NCBI RefSeq assembly: GCF_008728515.1
Contig: NC_044981.1
Coordinates: forward strand, 10,052,895-10,116,894
DNA: 64,000 nt
Direction: 5' to 3'
DNA from: Papio anubis
Lineage: Eukaryota > Chordata > Mammalia > Primates > Cercopithecidae
Shown: positions 11,290-22,266 of the stretch, piece by piece
How the letters are laid out: every line of letters starts with the position of its first letter
Numbering within the stretch: the stretch's first letter is position 1
Position numbers and translations under genes: made by a program
Notes under the pieces: generated by a model
Database searches by the model: none
Seen by the model: only the letters and a program-made list of their open reading frames with translations
What the model was told of the DNA's origin: nothing

Positions 11290-11769
11290 ACGTGTGGAGA
11301 GATCTAGAGAGAAGCAAGGTTATCAATGACTCCCTGGGACCTAGACTGTGGGCTGGAACTGTAGCTAGAGTGGGTTGCCGAAGATGGACTGCTAGCTCTG
11401 GCCAATCAGAGGCCAAAAGAGATAAGAGTGACAGCAGTTTCTTCATACACTCTAACCAACTGATATATCTAAATGTTTCCTCTACATCCAAAAGCTTCGT
11501 CAACAGAATTTTGTAAAAGATCTGGGCATATTATGAGAAGAGTTTAAATAGATTTCAGGAGTGAGATCAGATAGACAGGCAATTTTCATTTGGCTATTCC
11601 CTAGAAGGACCTACGGATATAAAAAGTCTCCTTATCTTAGAGTTAGTTACTGGGATACCAGGCAGGAAACCAAAGCATATTCTCAAAAATAAAACCTCAA
11701 AGGGGAATTTATCAGGATGACAGAACCGAAGTACCTGACAATGTTTGGAAGCAATGATGTTGTACAGAA
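11290..11769. other. No recognised gene or repeat
   Basis: Unique-looking sequence. The open frames at 11226-11516 and 11237-11503 begin inside or end in the CA/CG microsatellite and lack recognisable protein features. Confidence 0.4.
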
Positions 11770-11886
11770 ATTATTTCACTTACAAGACTATAACTTCCTT
11801 CAGAAAATGAACCAAGTTACATATATGTTAGCATCCCCACAACCTAGCACAATACTAGGCAATTAATAGGTATTCAATAAATGTAT
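11770..11886 (+). mobile_element. L2 LINE 3' end
   Basis: Ends with CCCCACAACCTAGCACAATA followed by TAGGTATTCAATAAATG, the usual L2 terminal pattern in a diverged form. L2 is an ancient mammalian LINE; only the 3' end is seen. Confidence 0.55.
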
Positions 11887-11899
11887 GATTTTTTTGTAT

Positions 11900-12150
11900 T
11901 ATAGTTAACATTTATTGGGGACTTGCCATCTGGCAGGTACTATGTTAAAAACTTGGTATAAATTATTTCATTTCATCAGCCTCATAATACTGTCAATATT
12001 AGTTTTCAATACTGTAAAGTATTCAGAGGCTCGGGAAATAAAATCTAGGGAGGATAGTTTCCTGGGGTCACACAGTAGTAAGTGCCAGAGCTACGGTTTA
12101 AAAAAAAAATAATAATAGACAATCTAATACCAGAACCCATGCTCTTGGCT
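11900..12150 (+). mobile_element. MIR SINE
   Basis: Order of MIR blocks: TTAACATTTATTGGGGACTT, GGCAGGTACTATGTTAA, a TCAGCCTCATAATACT block, the GAGGCTCGGG region, GGGGTCACACAGTAGTAAGT, and a CCAGAACCCATGCTC-like end. Confidence 0.75.
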
Positions 12151-12639
12151 ACATTTGTTGCCTCTTGGGTTGAACATCTAAGACCAGGACTGTGAAAGGA
12201 GTATGCTTGGTCAAAGCAGGACCACACAAAGCTGGCATAATTTTCATACTAAGTCATTGGGCTAGGGTTCATTAAGTTTCTCACATTATTATTATCCCAA
12301 GGGTCTAAAGCAGGGACTTTCTGGAGGCATATACAAATAAAATGCAGAGGACAAAGCCAGAACTTGAATTTTATTTTTATAACGGCATGAAAAAATTACC
12401 CAAACTCAATAAGTAAAATGAGAAACAGAAAAGTGATGTTGAACTCTTTCTTTAATAAACCTCTAAGCTATTTTTTCAAGACAACAAATGCCAACCCACA
12501 ATGTAAGGAAGACATGCCAAATGCAATGACAATCAGCTTGAGAAAGGACATCCTTTACTGCAGATCTCAAGCAAAGCCAACAGCACATGCTTCTCCAACC
12601 CAAGTGACACACTCTGAAAGGTAAAGCAATGGTCTATGT

Positions 12640-13190
12640 GCTTTTAGCTATCTAGGGCTATCTACTATATTATTTCTAAACTTAGTGGTTTAACCATCAT
12701 AATTCAATGTCTCACAGTTTCTGCAGGTCAGGAATCTGGACATGGCTTAGCTGACTCCCCTATTCAGGATCTCTCGTAAGCTATAATCAGGGTGTCAGCC
12801 AACGCTGTAGTCATCCGAAGTCTCAACTAGGGTACGATCCACTTCCCAGCCCACTCATGTGATTGAAGGCTTTAGATTAAAGGCTTCAGTTCCTTGTGGG
12901 ATATTGAGGCCACTCTCAGTTCCTTGCCATATGGGCCCCTTCACAGGGCAGCTGAAAATATGGCAGATTTCTTCATTACAGCAAGGAAGAAAATAACGAC
13001 GACGATGAAAAAAACTGGGAACTAGATGGAAATGACAGTTTTTAAATAACCTAATCTTCAAGTGCCATCCAATTATCTATTTTTCTTGGAGGCAAGTCAC
13101 TAAGTCCAGCCCATAGTCAAGAAGGAATTATACAAGGATGTAAATATCAAGAGGGGAGGATAAGTGGGGCCATCTTAAGTCGTTCATTTG
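12640..13190 (-). mobile_element. MLT1-type MaLR LTR (old subfamily)
   Basis: Reverse-orientation match to the long MLT1 subfamilies (MLT1J-like): TCTCACAGTTTCTGCAGGTC, GGCTTAGCTGACTCC, GGGTGTCAGCCAACGCTGTA, CAGTTCCTTGCCATATGGGC, AGGCAAGTCACTAAGTCCAG and GGGGCCATCTTAA all occur in the expected order. Highly diverged. Confidence 0.7.
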
Positions 13191-13600
13191 TCTCATCTTA
13201 CTTAAAACTAAAGGAACAAGTGCATGGACTGGCAGTGGGAAATTCCTTGAGCCAGTTAGAACAGTCATGAAAAACACAGAATATGGGAATAAGCAGAGAA
13301 CTATCAAGTTATATCTCCAGAATGCATTCTGTGTTTGGCAAAGGTGACAAATTGTGTTAATGGCCCAATTCTGCAGCCTTGTGTCCATGTTCTTCTTCAT
13401 GCAACTTTTCAGTTACTCTCACTAAAAAGATACAAGTCCTTTCCTCACCTTTGGGATCTCAGCTCAGCTAAGTCATTTGCTTTAATGATGTGCCAGTTTC
13501 AAGACAAGTTCTCAAGAGTCCTGTGTATTTCTCCTTACTCTCTTGCAGCTCTGCCATTGCTATGAGAAGGATAAAACTAGGACTAACACGCTGGTCTTAG
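13191..13600. other. No recognised gene or repeat
   Basis: Unique-looking sequence. The 76- and 90-residue open frames in this stretch have no recognisable features. Confidence 0.4.
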
Positions 13601-13614
13601 GGGATAAATGAAAA

Positions 13615-13815
13615 CTATGTAGAGTAAAACCACTCCCAGCCTAGGCCAGCCTAAATCAGCCAACTACCACCAGCTGTAGACTTAGGAATGAGCCACCTTA
13701 AAAGTTAACCAACTTATGAATGTGACCAACATGATCACAATAACTACTAAAAGGTTGTTGTTTTTTAAGCCACTAAATTTTGAGATGGTGTGTTGTGCTG
13801 GAATAAGCAGCTCCT
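13615..13815 (+). mobile_element. MLT1-like LTR 3' fragment
   Basis: Ends with GGTTGTTGTTTTTTAAGCCA CTAAATTTTGAG, then a degraded GTTGTGCTGGAATAAGC, matching the usual 3' terminus of forward MLT1 LTRs. The 5' part is too diverged to place. Confidence 0.5.
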
Positions 13816-14321
13816 ACAGTATGGGAAAGGAAGGAATATCTGCATTAGGATCATTCTTTTACTAATAATCTCAGCTGGCTTAGAAGAAGTAAATCAAAAA
13901 ATCTAAAGGAATAACCTACAAAAGCCATAAGAATTTTTGCAAGGCTAAAACATAGTTTTGCCTTCTTTGTAAGATTAGCCTCCTAAAAATACCTGGTCCA
14001 GAGAAAATGTGCTTTGTTCCAAGAAAAATGAAAGTCTTTAGTAAAATGAACTAGCGTAAAAATCCCGAAAATATAACATAAAAAAGAAAGAAAAAAAAAT
14101 GCAAGTGAAATGACATTTCTCCCCAAAATATTGGCATAAAGCCACTGAAAGCAAGAAAAAATATGTAATTATAAATTTTGAAAATGTAACAAATCCATTG
14201 CCCCTACAAACAAGAGCTCAAGTAATATGCAACAATCAGAGAATGTACAGGGGACTAACATAATTAGTCAAACCATGAGCTTGAAGAGTTAAGGGAAGAA
14301 GTAGGACAAAAAAGGTAATGG

Positions 14322-15231
14322 AGCTCCTCCCGCTGCCCAAGATGCCAAAATGAAAGAAGGCCAAGGGGTAGAAGGTGGCTCCGGCCCCTGCTGTCATGAA
14401 GAAGCAGGAGGTCTAGCAAGTGGTGAATCCCCTGTTTGAGAAAAGGCCTAAGAATTTTGGCACTGGACAGGACATCCAGCCCAAAAGAGACCTCACCCAC
14501 TTTGTAAAATGACCCTGCTCTATCAAGTTGCAGCAGCAGAGAGCCATTCTCTATAAGCAGCTGAAAGTGCCTCCTGCGATTAACCAGTTCACCCAAGCCC
14601 TGGACCACCAAACAGCTAGTACTAACTGCTAGCAGCTAGTACTCAGGTGCTTAAGCTGGCCCACAAGTACAGGCCAGAGATGAAGCAAAAGAAGAAGCAG
14701 AGGCTGTTGGCCCAGGCTGAGAAGAAAGCTGCTGGCAAAGGGGACGTCCCCACTAACAGACTACCTGTCCTTCGAGCAGGAGTTAACACTATCACCACCT
14801 TAGTGGAGAACAAGAAAGCTCAGCTGGTGGTGATTGCACATGACGTGGATCCCATCGGGCTGGTTGTCATCTTGCTTGCCCTGTGTTGTAAAATGGGGGT
14901 CCTTTACTGCATTATCAAGGGGAAGGCAAGACTGGGACGTCTAGTCCACAGGAAGACCTGCACCACTGTCACCGTCACACAGGTTAACTCAGAAGACAAA
15001 GTTGCTTTGGCTAAGCTGGTGGAAGCTATCAGGACCAATTACAATGACAGATACGATGAGATCCACCGTCACTGGGGAGGCAATGTCCTGAGTCCCAAGT
15101 CTGTGGCTCGTGTTGCCAAGCTCGAAAAGGCAAAGGCTAAAGAATGTGCCACTAAATTGGGTTAAATATACACTGTTGAGTTTTCTGTACATAAAAATAA
15201 TTAAAATAATACAAATTTTCCTTCAAAAAAA
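14322..15231 (+). pseudogene. RPL7A: Processed pseudogene of ribosomal protein L7a
   Basis: An intronless retrocopy of the RPL7A mRNA. The parent gene encodes eL8, a 60S ribosomal subunit protein of 266 residues. The copy begins in the 5' UTR (CTCCTCCCGCTGCCCAAG), has the start codon at 14342, stops at 15163-15165, and ends in a short A tract near 15225-15231. AAAAAAGGTAATGG before it and AAAAAAGGTGGTGAAG after it look like a target duplication, as expected of L1-mediated copying. It is dead in the first half: in-frame stops at codon 4 (14351-14353), codon 10 (14369-14371) and 14414-14416, a Trp-to-stop change near 14507, and a 23-bp insertion near 14616-14639 that shifts frame. The remaining part, 14647-15165, reads without a stop for about 172 codons with about 20 substitutions relative to the parent. 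I infer an old, non-coding retrocopy; the open second half is probably chance survival. Confidence 0.97.
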
Positions 15232-15586
15232 GGTGGTGAAGAAATGAAGTTTAGACTAGAAGTAATACAAAAGAGAACCAATCATACTGAAAGTATAATG
15301 GGGACATGGATGACAGGAATAAGGAAAAGCAAACAAAATGAGATGGGACTAAACAGGCTTAAAATGTTAAAGAGAAAATGATTGACAAGTAAGACAGACA
15401 CAGAAAACATAATAGCTGTATAATGTTTGTCCCTGTAGAAGTAAAATAATAAAAAAAGTAAAAACATAAAAAAGAAAACATACAGATATAATTCAAGAAA
15501 AGTTGCCAAAATTATAATATTTGAATTTATGGAAAAAAGGACACAATACATCAAAGGAAAAATTATTATAGAAAAATCAAAATATT

Positions 15587-15898
15587 GGGCCAGTCACGGT
15601 GGCTCATCCCTGTAATCCCAGCATTTTGGGAGGCCGAGGTGGGTGGATCACGAGGTCAGGAGATTAAGACCATCCTAGTTAACACGGTGAAACCCCGTCT
15701 CTACTAAAAATACAAAAAAATTTAGGAAGGTGTGGCAGGTGACTGTAGTCCCAGCTACTCAGGTGGCTGAGGCAGGAGAATGGCGTGAACCTGGGAGGTG
15801 GGGCTTCCAGTGAGCCGAGATTGTGCCACTGCACTCCAGCCTGGGCAACAGAGCAAGACTCTATCTCAAAAAAAAAAAAAAAAGAAAAAAGAAAAATG
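15587..15898 (+). mobile_element. Alu SINE (AluY/Sc-like)
   Basis: Full-length forward Alu inserted in the old L1. Perfect 14-bp target duplications AAAATCAAAATATT lie at 15573-15586 and 15899-15912. A16 tail, then mixed A/G. Confidence 0.95.
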
Positions 15899-16375
15899 AA
15901 AATCAAAATATTCTCCTTGAGACATCCCAGAAAGTTACTAAACTTCAAAGGCAAAAAAAGAATAATGTGGGGATCAAGGCAACAGATCAAGTATTTTGAG
16001 GAAGAAAAAAATGATAGTCTCAAAGTTTAGAAAAACCAATGGCAGAAGACAGAGGAGCAGTGCCTAGAAGACCCTCTAGGAAATAAAATGTGACTGAAGA
16101 AGTTTAAACCCAGACAGACTGTAATATAACAATCACTTTTTCATACACAAAAAGATTTTAAATCTCAGTAGCTTTATTAAGAAACTATCAGAAAAGTAAC
16201 TTCAGACAACCAAGAAAAAAATAGAGTCACTATGGCTAAAGAACTAGCAGGAAGGATTTTAAACCATGGAGCTATGTGATCAAGACTTGAACGAATATGA
16301 GACTTGTAAATTAAAAAATAGACTTTTATAACTTTAAACTCTGACAATGTAGAAATTATATTTTTTTAATTATGT

Positions 16376-16532
16376 TTTCTTTTTTTTTTTTTTTTAAAGG
16401 AATGTGGTCTCACTTTGTTGCCCAGGTTAGTCTCGAAGCTCTGAGGTCAACCAATCCACTCACCTTGGCCTCCAAAAATGCCAAGTGAGGCACTTCACCT
16501 CCCAAAATGCTGGTGAGCCACTGTGTGCAGCC
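16376..16532 (-). mobile_element. Alu monomer fragment (FLAM/FRAM-like)
   Basis: T-rich tail, then one degraded Alu arm only: CTCACTTTGTTGCCCAGG, CTCGAAGCTCTGAGGTC, CACCTTGGCCTCC, and a distorted AAATGCTGGTGAGCCACTGT end. It is half length and strongly diverged, so either an ancient monomeric Alu relative or an internally deleted Alu. Confidence 0.7.
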
Positions 16533-17250
16533 AGTATGATTTTTTTTTAAATTGAGATGGGAGGGAAAAAAGTAAAAGGAAACACAGGTTTGCTTATTTC
16601 TTCTTAAAAAATTGTTTTAATAGCCTGGGGTCAAATGAGGCAATTTAAACCTGACATATCAAATAGCAAAGCAATAACTGCACTTAGAGATATAAATATA
16701 ATTTTTTAAAATAATATAAACAATTAAAATTGGATGATAGGAGGAAGTATGTAAGACAAACAAATTAAATTTCAATTGCTCATATTAGAGGGTTGATAGA
16801 TACTCTCTTGAAGAACAGAAGATTAAGCATATTATATGTTATGGTTATTAAATAATTACTAGAACAAAAATTAAAACTTTTAAAATTATAAGAAACAAAA
16901 CAGAGCACAAGATGAAATAATTAAAAAGAAAAACAGACAGCTTGGCATACTATATAAGAGAATTTTGAAATAAAACTCACTAGAAAACAATCATCTGAAA
17001 TATTAAAACTCTCTAGTAAACAACTCAGTAAAGAATAAGATCAAACTTGAAATTATGGAATATTTAGAAAATGATGGCCATGAAGCATTACATTTAACCC
17101 AAGAGATACTCTCCAATCATGCTTAATGCAGAAACATTAGATGCAGTCTTATTAAAGACAGGAACAGGACACACATGTCCTCATCATCACTGTTAGTCAA
17201 CATTATTCTGAAAGTACTAACCACTGCATTTATTATTTAAAGACAATATT

Positions 17251-17573
17251 GGCCGGGCACAGTAGCTCATCCCTGAAATCCCAGCACTTTGGGAGGCCAA
17301 GGCGGGTGGATCACGAGGTCAGGAGATTAAGACCATCCTGATTAACACGGTGAAACCACATCTCTACTAAAAAAAAAACCAAAAAATTAGCCGGGCGTAG
17401 TGGCGGGCACCTGTAGTCCCAGCTACTCTGGAGGCTGAGGCAGGAGAATGGCATGAACCCGGGAGGTGGAGCTTGCAGTGAGCTGAGATCGCGTCACTGC
17501 ACTCCAGCCTGGGTGACAGAGCAAGACTCTGTCTCAAAAAAAGGCAAACAAAAAAACAAACAAACCAAAAAAA
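17251..17573 (+). mobile_element. Alu SINE (AluY/Sc-like)
   Basis: Full-length forward Alu with an AAAAAAAAAACC middle linker and a long tail containing CAAAC repeats. Direct repeats AAAGACAATATT (17239-17250) and AAAGGCAATATT (17574-17585) are the target duplication with one transition. Confidence 0.95.
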
Positions 17574-18607
17574 AAGGCAATATTTACCTCTAAACGCATA
17601 GGAGAAACAATTGAAAAACCACAATGACAAAAAAATTTAGGAAGGTGGCTCCAGTACAAAATCATTCTTCTTCCTATATAAAAGCAAACTACCAATAAGA
17701 ATATGAACTGAAGGGGGAAGAAACATTTATTATAGCAATAAAAGAATAAAATACATAAGAACAATAGACTTTTTTCACTAATAAAAAATCAGCATAAGAA
17801 GAAAACTTTTAAATGCTATTGAGGGACATGGAAGAACATTTAAATAAAGGAGCTTCTTTTAGGATAGCAGCAGCCAACACTAAAAATATATTCATTCTTC
17901 CCGAGATAATAAAGTTAACACAATCTTCATAAAAAAATCCAGAAAATTGTATCTGTGGAAAAAAATTATAGAAAACATGTTTTAAATTTAAATAAAAAGA
18001 AAAATGGGGATTTTTGAGGCAAATTCTGAGAATGAAGAATAATAAAGGGGTGATCAAGTCTAACATAAATTTCAATAGGCTATAACAATTCAAGTGAATA
18101 AATATTGCAAATAGGATAAAAAGTTCAGAAGTAGATCAAATACACACAGGAATTTAGACATTTTAAAGTTGGCATTCCAAATTTATATGCAGATGATAAA
18201 TAATTCAGAAAATAGTTTGTGAACAACCAGAAACCATGTGGAAAGAATGGAGTTGGGAAAATAGCCATCTCCCAACTTATATCAAAATAAATTCCAAAGG
18301 GACAGAGGCTTAAACCATACAATATAAAACCATCAACCTAAGAGCAAGGTTTTATAATAATGGACTAGGGAAGGTCCTTCTAAATATGACCTAAAATTCA
18401 AAAGCAATAGAACATTCATTGAAATGTATGAAAATAAAACTTTGCTGACTAGAAATAAGCCCTGTAACAAAATCAAAAGACAAATTACAAAACTGGGGGT
18501 GAGGGAGGAGTAGGGAATGCAATTAATATCACAAACACAGACCAATGGCTATAATAAATAAAGAGTTCTGACATATCAATAAAAGAAACAGAAAAACTAG
18601 GTAAAAA

Positions 18608-18695
18608 GATACATATTCACAAACATACATATATTGTACATATTTACATATATGTATATGAGTGTGTATGCACAAAAACACACATATACATATGG
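18608..18695 (+). repeat. AT/TG-rich simple tract
   Basis: Runs of CATATA/TGTATA and ACACACATA units inside the old L1. Low-complexity alternating sequence, with no sign of a gene. Confidence 0.7.
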
Positions 18696-18899
18696 AAGAT
18701 TCACAGAAAAAGGAACTAAAAATGTCTCTTAATCATATGGAAAGATGTTCAACTTCATTCATAATAAGAAATAAAAATTAGAACTTAACTAAAAGAACTT
18801 AACTTTTTTAACCTATGATTAGCAAAGATTAGCTAGACTTTGATAACACTGTGTTATTATATATACACAAACATACTTTCCTAGAAAAGTAAGTGAAAA

Positions 18900-19022
18900 A
18901 ATTGTCCAACCACCATACTAATCACCCTGATTTGATCATTGGACATTATATGTACTACAGCATCACTATGTACCCTATAAACATGTACGGTTATTATGTG
19001 TCAACCAAAACATTAAAAATGT
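18900..19022 (+). mobile_element. L1 3' end fragment (L1PB/L1MA-like)
   Basis: Matches the end of middle-aged L1 3' UTRs: CACCCTGATTTGATCATTGG ACATTATATG, then CATCACTATGTACCCTATAA and GGTTATTATGTGTCAACCAA, closing in an A-rich tail. Confidence 0.65.
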
Positions 19023-19089
19023 TTTTTAAATTTTCAAAGCATGGATTACTTATGCTATTATCTTACAGTAGTTTGGGCTACTTTTAAAC

Positions 19090-19325
19090 TTCATAGAAAT
19101 GGAATCATGCAGTTCCTACACTCTCGTGGCCAGCTTCTTTTACTCATCACTTTGACTGATTTATCCGTGTCACTTTATATAATGGGTTTTGTTCTTTTCA
19201 TTCCATGATATGAATCTACCACAATTTATTCAGTCAACGGTGAGTAGACTTTTCAATTGTTTCCAATTTGAAGCTGTGAGGAATAATGCTACTATAAATA
19301 TTTTTGTACAAGTCTTTTGGTGCAC
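19090..19325 (-). mobile_element. L1M ORF2 3' fragment, reverse
   Basis: Reverse complement of the ORF2 C-terminal region of old L1: TTTATTCAGTCAACGGTGAG, TTGTTTCCAATTTGAAGCTG and TACTATAAATATTTTTGTAC in order. It lies opposite in strand to the L1 pieces just upstream. Confidence 0.65.
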
Positions 19326-19553
19326 CACATGGTGATGGTTAAGCTAGTGATAGCTAAAGATTGTGGAGATAGCTGGATAGACTACAGATATTAAGAAGGG
19401 TGAAGGTAAATGGCCCTAAATTATATCCAAATGCTTTCATTGTTCAAATATAATAACAATACCAATAAGTCCAAAAAGTTTTACCCTCAATGGTATTTAT
19501 CACTTTCAGCCTTGGTTTCATAAAACAGCACATAATTTTTTAACAAGCATAAG

Positions 19554-19592
<39 letters not shown>

Positions 19593-19864
19593 CACTTACT
19601 AAGCTTCACAAATGGTTGGCTTGTTGTTTTCTACTTCTTTTAGGGTGGATTTGATCTGTATGTATTCAGTCCTGAACTTCGGCAAGATAAATGACCACAC
19701 TTGCCCTTATCCACCCTCTTACAATATATGACTGACAGGGACATACCAAGATCGAGGACTAAGGATTTCTTAGGAATGTGAATTCACAGACTGGAAGGCA
19801 GAGGGCAAAAATCATCTTAAATTTTGTTTAAAATACTTTCATTTTAAAATGCTACTCTAAATTG
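19326..19864. other. Unique sequence with an A33 run
   Basis: No repeat recognised apart from an uninterrupted run of about 33 A at 19555-19587. No identifiable retrocopy body lies upstream of it and no convincing target duplication flanks it. No gene is supported. Confidence 0.45.
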
Positions 19865-19865
19865 T

Positions 19866-20160
19866 TTTGTTTTGTTTTGTTTGAGGCAGAGTCTCTCTTT
19901 GTCACCAGGCTGGAGTGTGGTGGCATGATCTCAGCTCACTGCAATGTCTGGCTCCCGGGTTCAAGCGATTCTCCTGCCCCAGCCTCCCAAGTAGCTGGGA
20001 CTGCAGGTGCACGCCACCACGTCCAGCTATTTTTGTATTTTTAGTAGAGATGGGGTTTCACCATGTTGGCCCGGATGGTCTCAATCTCCTGACCTCGTGA
20101 TCTGCTCACCTTAGCTTCCCCAAGTGCTGGGATTACAGGTGTGAGCCACCACACCCGGCC
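19866..20160 (-). mobile_element. Alu SINE (AluS-like)
   Basis: Reverse Alu with a (TTTTG)n-type tail at the left. CTAAATTGT before it and CTAAACTGT after it are likely the target duplication. Confidence 0.94.
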
Positions 20161-20717
20161 TAAACTGTATTTTTTATAATAACATAAGCTTTAAACTAAG
20201 ACTGATCTGCAGAGGTGTTTGTTTACATAAAGGTGTTTGTTTCTGAAGAAGAAAACTTCGCTTCTGAAAAAGTTATCATATGACATTTCCAATGCAAATA
20301 ATAGCTAGATGCAGAAAACAGCTGCAAAAAATGTCATATATTTAATTTCTTAAATAGCATTTAAAGGAATAAAAGCAAAGTATTATCACATTCTGATTTG
20401 AGAAAAGTAATTGCATGGGTATCAATGCTGGAGAGTAGCAGTACCCCATTAGTGCCTGTAACTTTTATTTCTTGATTCTGCTGTAGGAATGTATTCTGTA
20501 GGTAAGCTAGACACCAGAAAGGTTTGTGATACTGTGGAAAGTGGGAACTATTGGGAAAATAAATAGTCAAAGTGCTTAGAAACTGCTGCTGGGACAACAA
20601 AAATGCACAGGAGTTTCCAGAGATCAGAGAAAGCCAGAGGGTATTTGGATGGAAAATGCCCCAACATGATGTAGGTAGAAGTGTTTAAATTTAAGGTAAA
20701 GAATTGAGGTAAGTAAA
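20161..20717. other. No recognised gene or repeat
   Basis: Unique, AT-rich sequence. A short local doubling of AGGTGTTTGTTT occurs at about 20213-20240. No gene is supported. Confidence 0.4.
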
Positions 20718-21010
20718 GGCTGGGCACGGTGGTTGACGCCTGTAATCCCAGCACTTTGGGAGGCCAAGGCGGGCGGAGACAAGGTCGATAGATCGAGACC
20801 ATCCTGGCTTACATGGTGAAACCGCATTTCTACTAAAAAATACAAAACTTAGCCAGGCGTGGTGCCATGTACCTGTAGTCCCAGCTACTTGGAAGGCTGA
20901 CACAGGAGACTCACTTGAACCTGAGAGGCAGAGGTTGCAGTGAGCTAAGATTGTGCCACAGCACCATAGCCTGGCAACAGAGTGAGACTCCATTTCAAAA
21001 AAAAAAACAA
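20718..21010 (+). mobile_element. Alu SINE (AluS-like)
   Basis: Full-length forward Alu with A11 tail. AGGTAAGTAA occurs just before (20708-20717) and just after (about 21015-21024), the target duplication. Several arm-specific changes (ACAAGGTCGATAG, GCACCATAGCCTGG) suggest long decay. Confidence 0.93.
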
Positions 21011-21252
21011 AATTAGGTAAGTAAGAAAGTAAGTTTCTTATTAAGTTCAAGTATCAAACCAGGATTGGCTTAAGTTAAGGTTTCCTGAGAAAGACACCAA
21101 GTCGTGTTTTTTGTTTTTTTTTTAATTTCCCTGTAAATGTGTCATTTCAGATCGCATTTGGTGATACTGGTCATTTAGCTATCAGGGAGAAACTCATTGT
21201 GTAGTGGAAAGAATAAGAAAGAACTGTCAAACTTCACTAAAAAACAATTTTA

Positions 21253-22266
21253 GGGGGTTCCAAGATGGCTGAATGGGAACAGCTCCAGTCTACAGCTCCC
21301 AGCATGAGCAACAGAGAAGACGGGTGATTTCTGCACTTCCAACTGAGGTACCCGGTTCATCTCACTGGGGCTTGTCTGACAGTGGGTGCAGGACAGTGGG
21401 TGCAGCCCACCGAGCACAAGCCAAAGCAGGGAGAGGTATCACCTCACCTGGGAAGCTCAAGGGGTCAGGGAATTCCCTTTCCTAGCCAACGGAAGCTGTC
21501 ACAGATGGCACCTGGAAAATCAGGTAACTCCCACCCTAATACTGAGCTTTTCCAACAGTCTTAGTAAATGGCACACCAGGAGATTACATCCCGTGCCTGG
21601 CTCGAAGGGTCCCACACCCACGGAGCCTCCTCATTGGTAGCACAGCAGTCTGAGATCGAACTGCAAGGTGGGAGCGAGGCAGGAGGAGAGGAGCCCGCCA
21701 TTGCTGAGGCTTGAGTAGGTAAACAAAGAGGCCCAGAAGGTCGAATGGGGTGGAGCCCACCACAGCTCAAGGAGGCCTGCCTGCCTCTGTAGACTCCACC
21801 TCTGGGGGCAGGGCATAGCCGAACAAAAGGCAGCAGAAACCTCTGCAGACTTAAATGTCCCTGTTAAACAGCTTTGAAGAGAGTAGTGGTTCTCCCAGCA
21901 TGGAGTTTGAGATATGAGGAGAGACAGACTGCCTCCTCAAGTGGATCCCTGACCCCCGAGTAGCCTAACTGGGAGGCATCCCCCAGTAGGGGCAAACTGA
22001 CACCTCACATGGCCGGGTACCCCTCTGAGACAAAGCTTCCAGAAGAACGATCAGGCAGCAACACTTGCTGTTCAGCAATACTTGCTGTTCTGCAGCCTCT
22101 GCTGCTGATACCCAGGTAAACAGGGTCTGGAGTGAACCTCCAGCAAACTCCAACAGACCTGCAGCTGAGGGTCCTGACTGTTAGAAGGAAAACTAACAAA
22201 CAGAAATGACATCCACACCAAAACCCCATTTGTATGTCACCATCATCAAAGACCAAAACCTCAAAG
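21253..22266 (+). promoter_or_regulatory. L1 5' UTR (internal promoter remnant)
   Basis: Starts with GGGGGTTCCAAGATGGCTG, containing the CAAGATGGC YY1 site used for correct L1 transcription start (21261-21269). The L1 5' UTR is known to drive sense and antisense transcription. Many CpGs of the family consensus have decayed to TG/CA here, so activity is doubtful. The length of about 1.0 kb fits elements that keep the ZNF93-bound segment. Confidence 0.85.
22021..22150 (+). promoter_or_regulatory. ~130-bp L1 5' UTR segment bound by ZNF93 in apes
   Basis: The block from CCCTCTGAGACAAAGCTTCC through the AACACTTGCTGTTC / AATACTTGCTGTTC doublet to GGGTCTGGAGTGAACCTC matches the segment that was deleted in the hominoid L1PA3 and younger lineages and is a target of the KRAB zinc finger ZNF93. 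Its presence is direct; its binding in this species is inference. Confidence 0.75.

Larger units (their letters stand above)
15240..18890 (+). mobile_element. Old L1 (L1ME-type), heavily degraded
   Basis: Pieces in collinear order match old L1: an ORF1-end-like segment at about 15905-16020 (GAAAGTTACTAAACTTCAAA), ORF2 RT-region text at 17090-17220 (AATGCAGAAACATTAGATGC), and the later ORF2 at 18240-18800 (CCAAAGGGACAGAGGCTTAA, CAAAATCAAAAGACAAATTA, AAAGATGTTCAACTTCATTC). No long frame survives. It is interrupted by Alus at 15587, 16376 and 17251, and by an AT/TG-rich simple tract near 18608-18695. The 3' end is not clearly present. Confidence 0.6.

Noticed and set aside
14264..14611. 115-codon reverse frame
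   Set aside because: Shadow of the RPL7A processed pseudogene on the other strand.
14342..15165. Functional RPL7A gene
   Set aside because: No introns, several stops in the first half, a frameshifting insertion and flanking direct repeats show a processed pseudogene.
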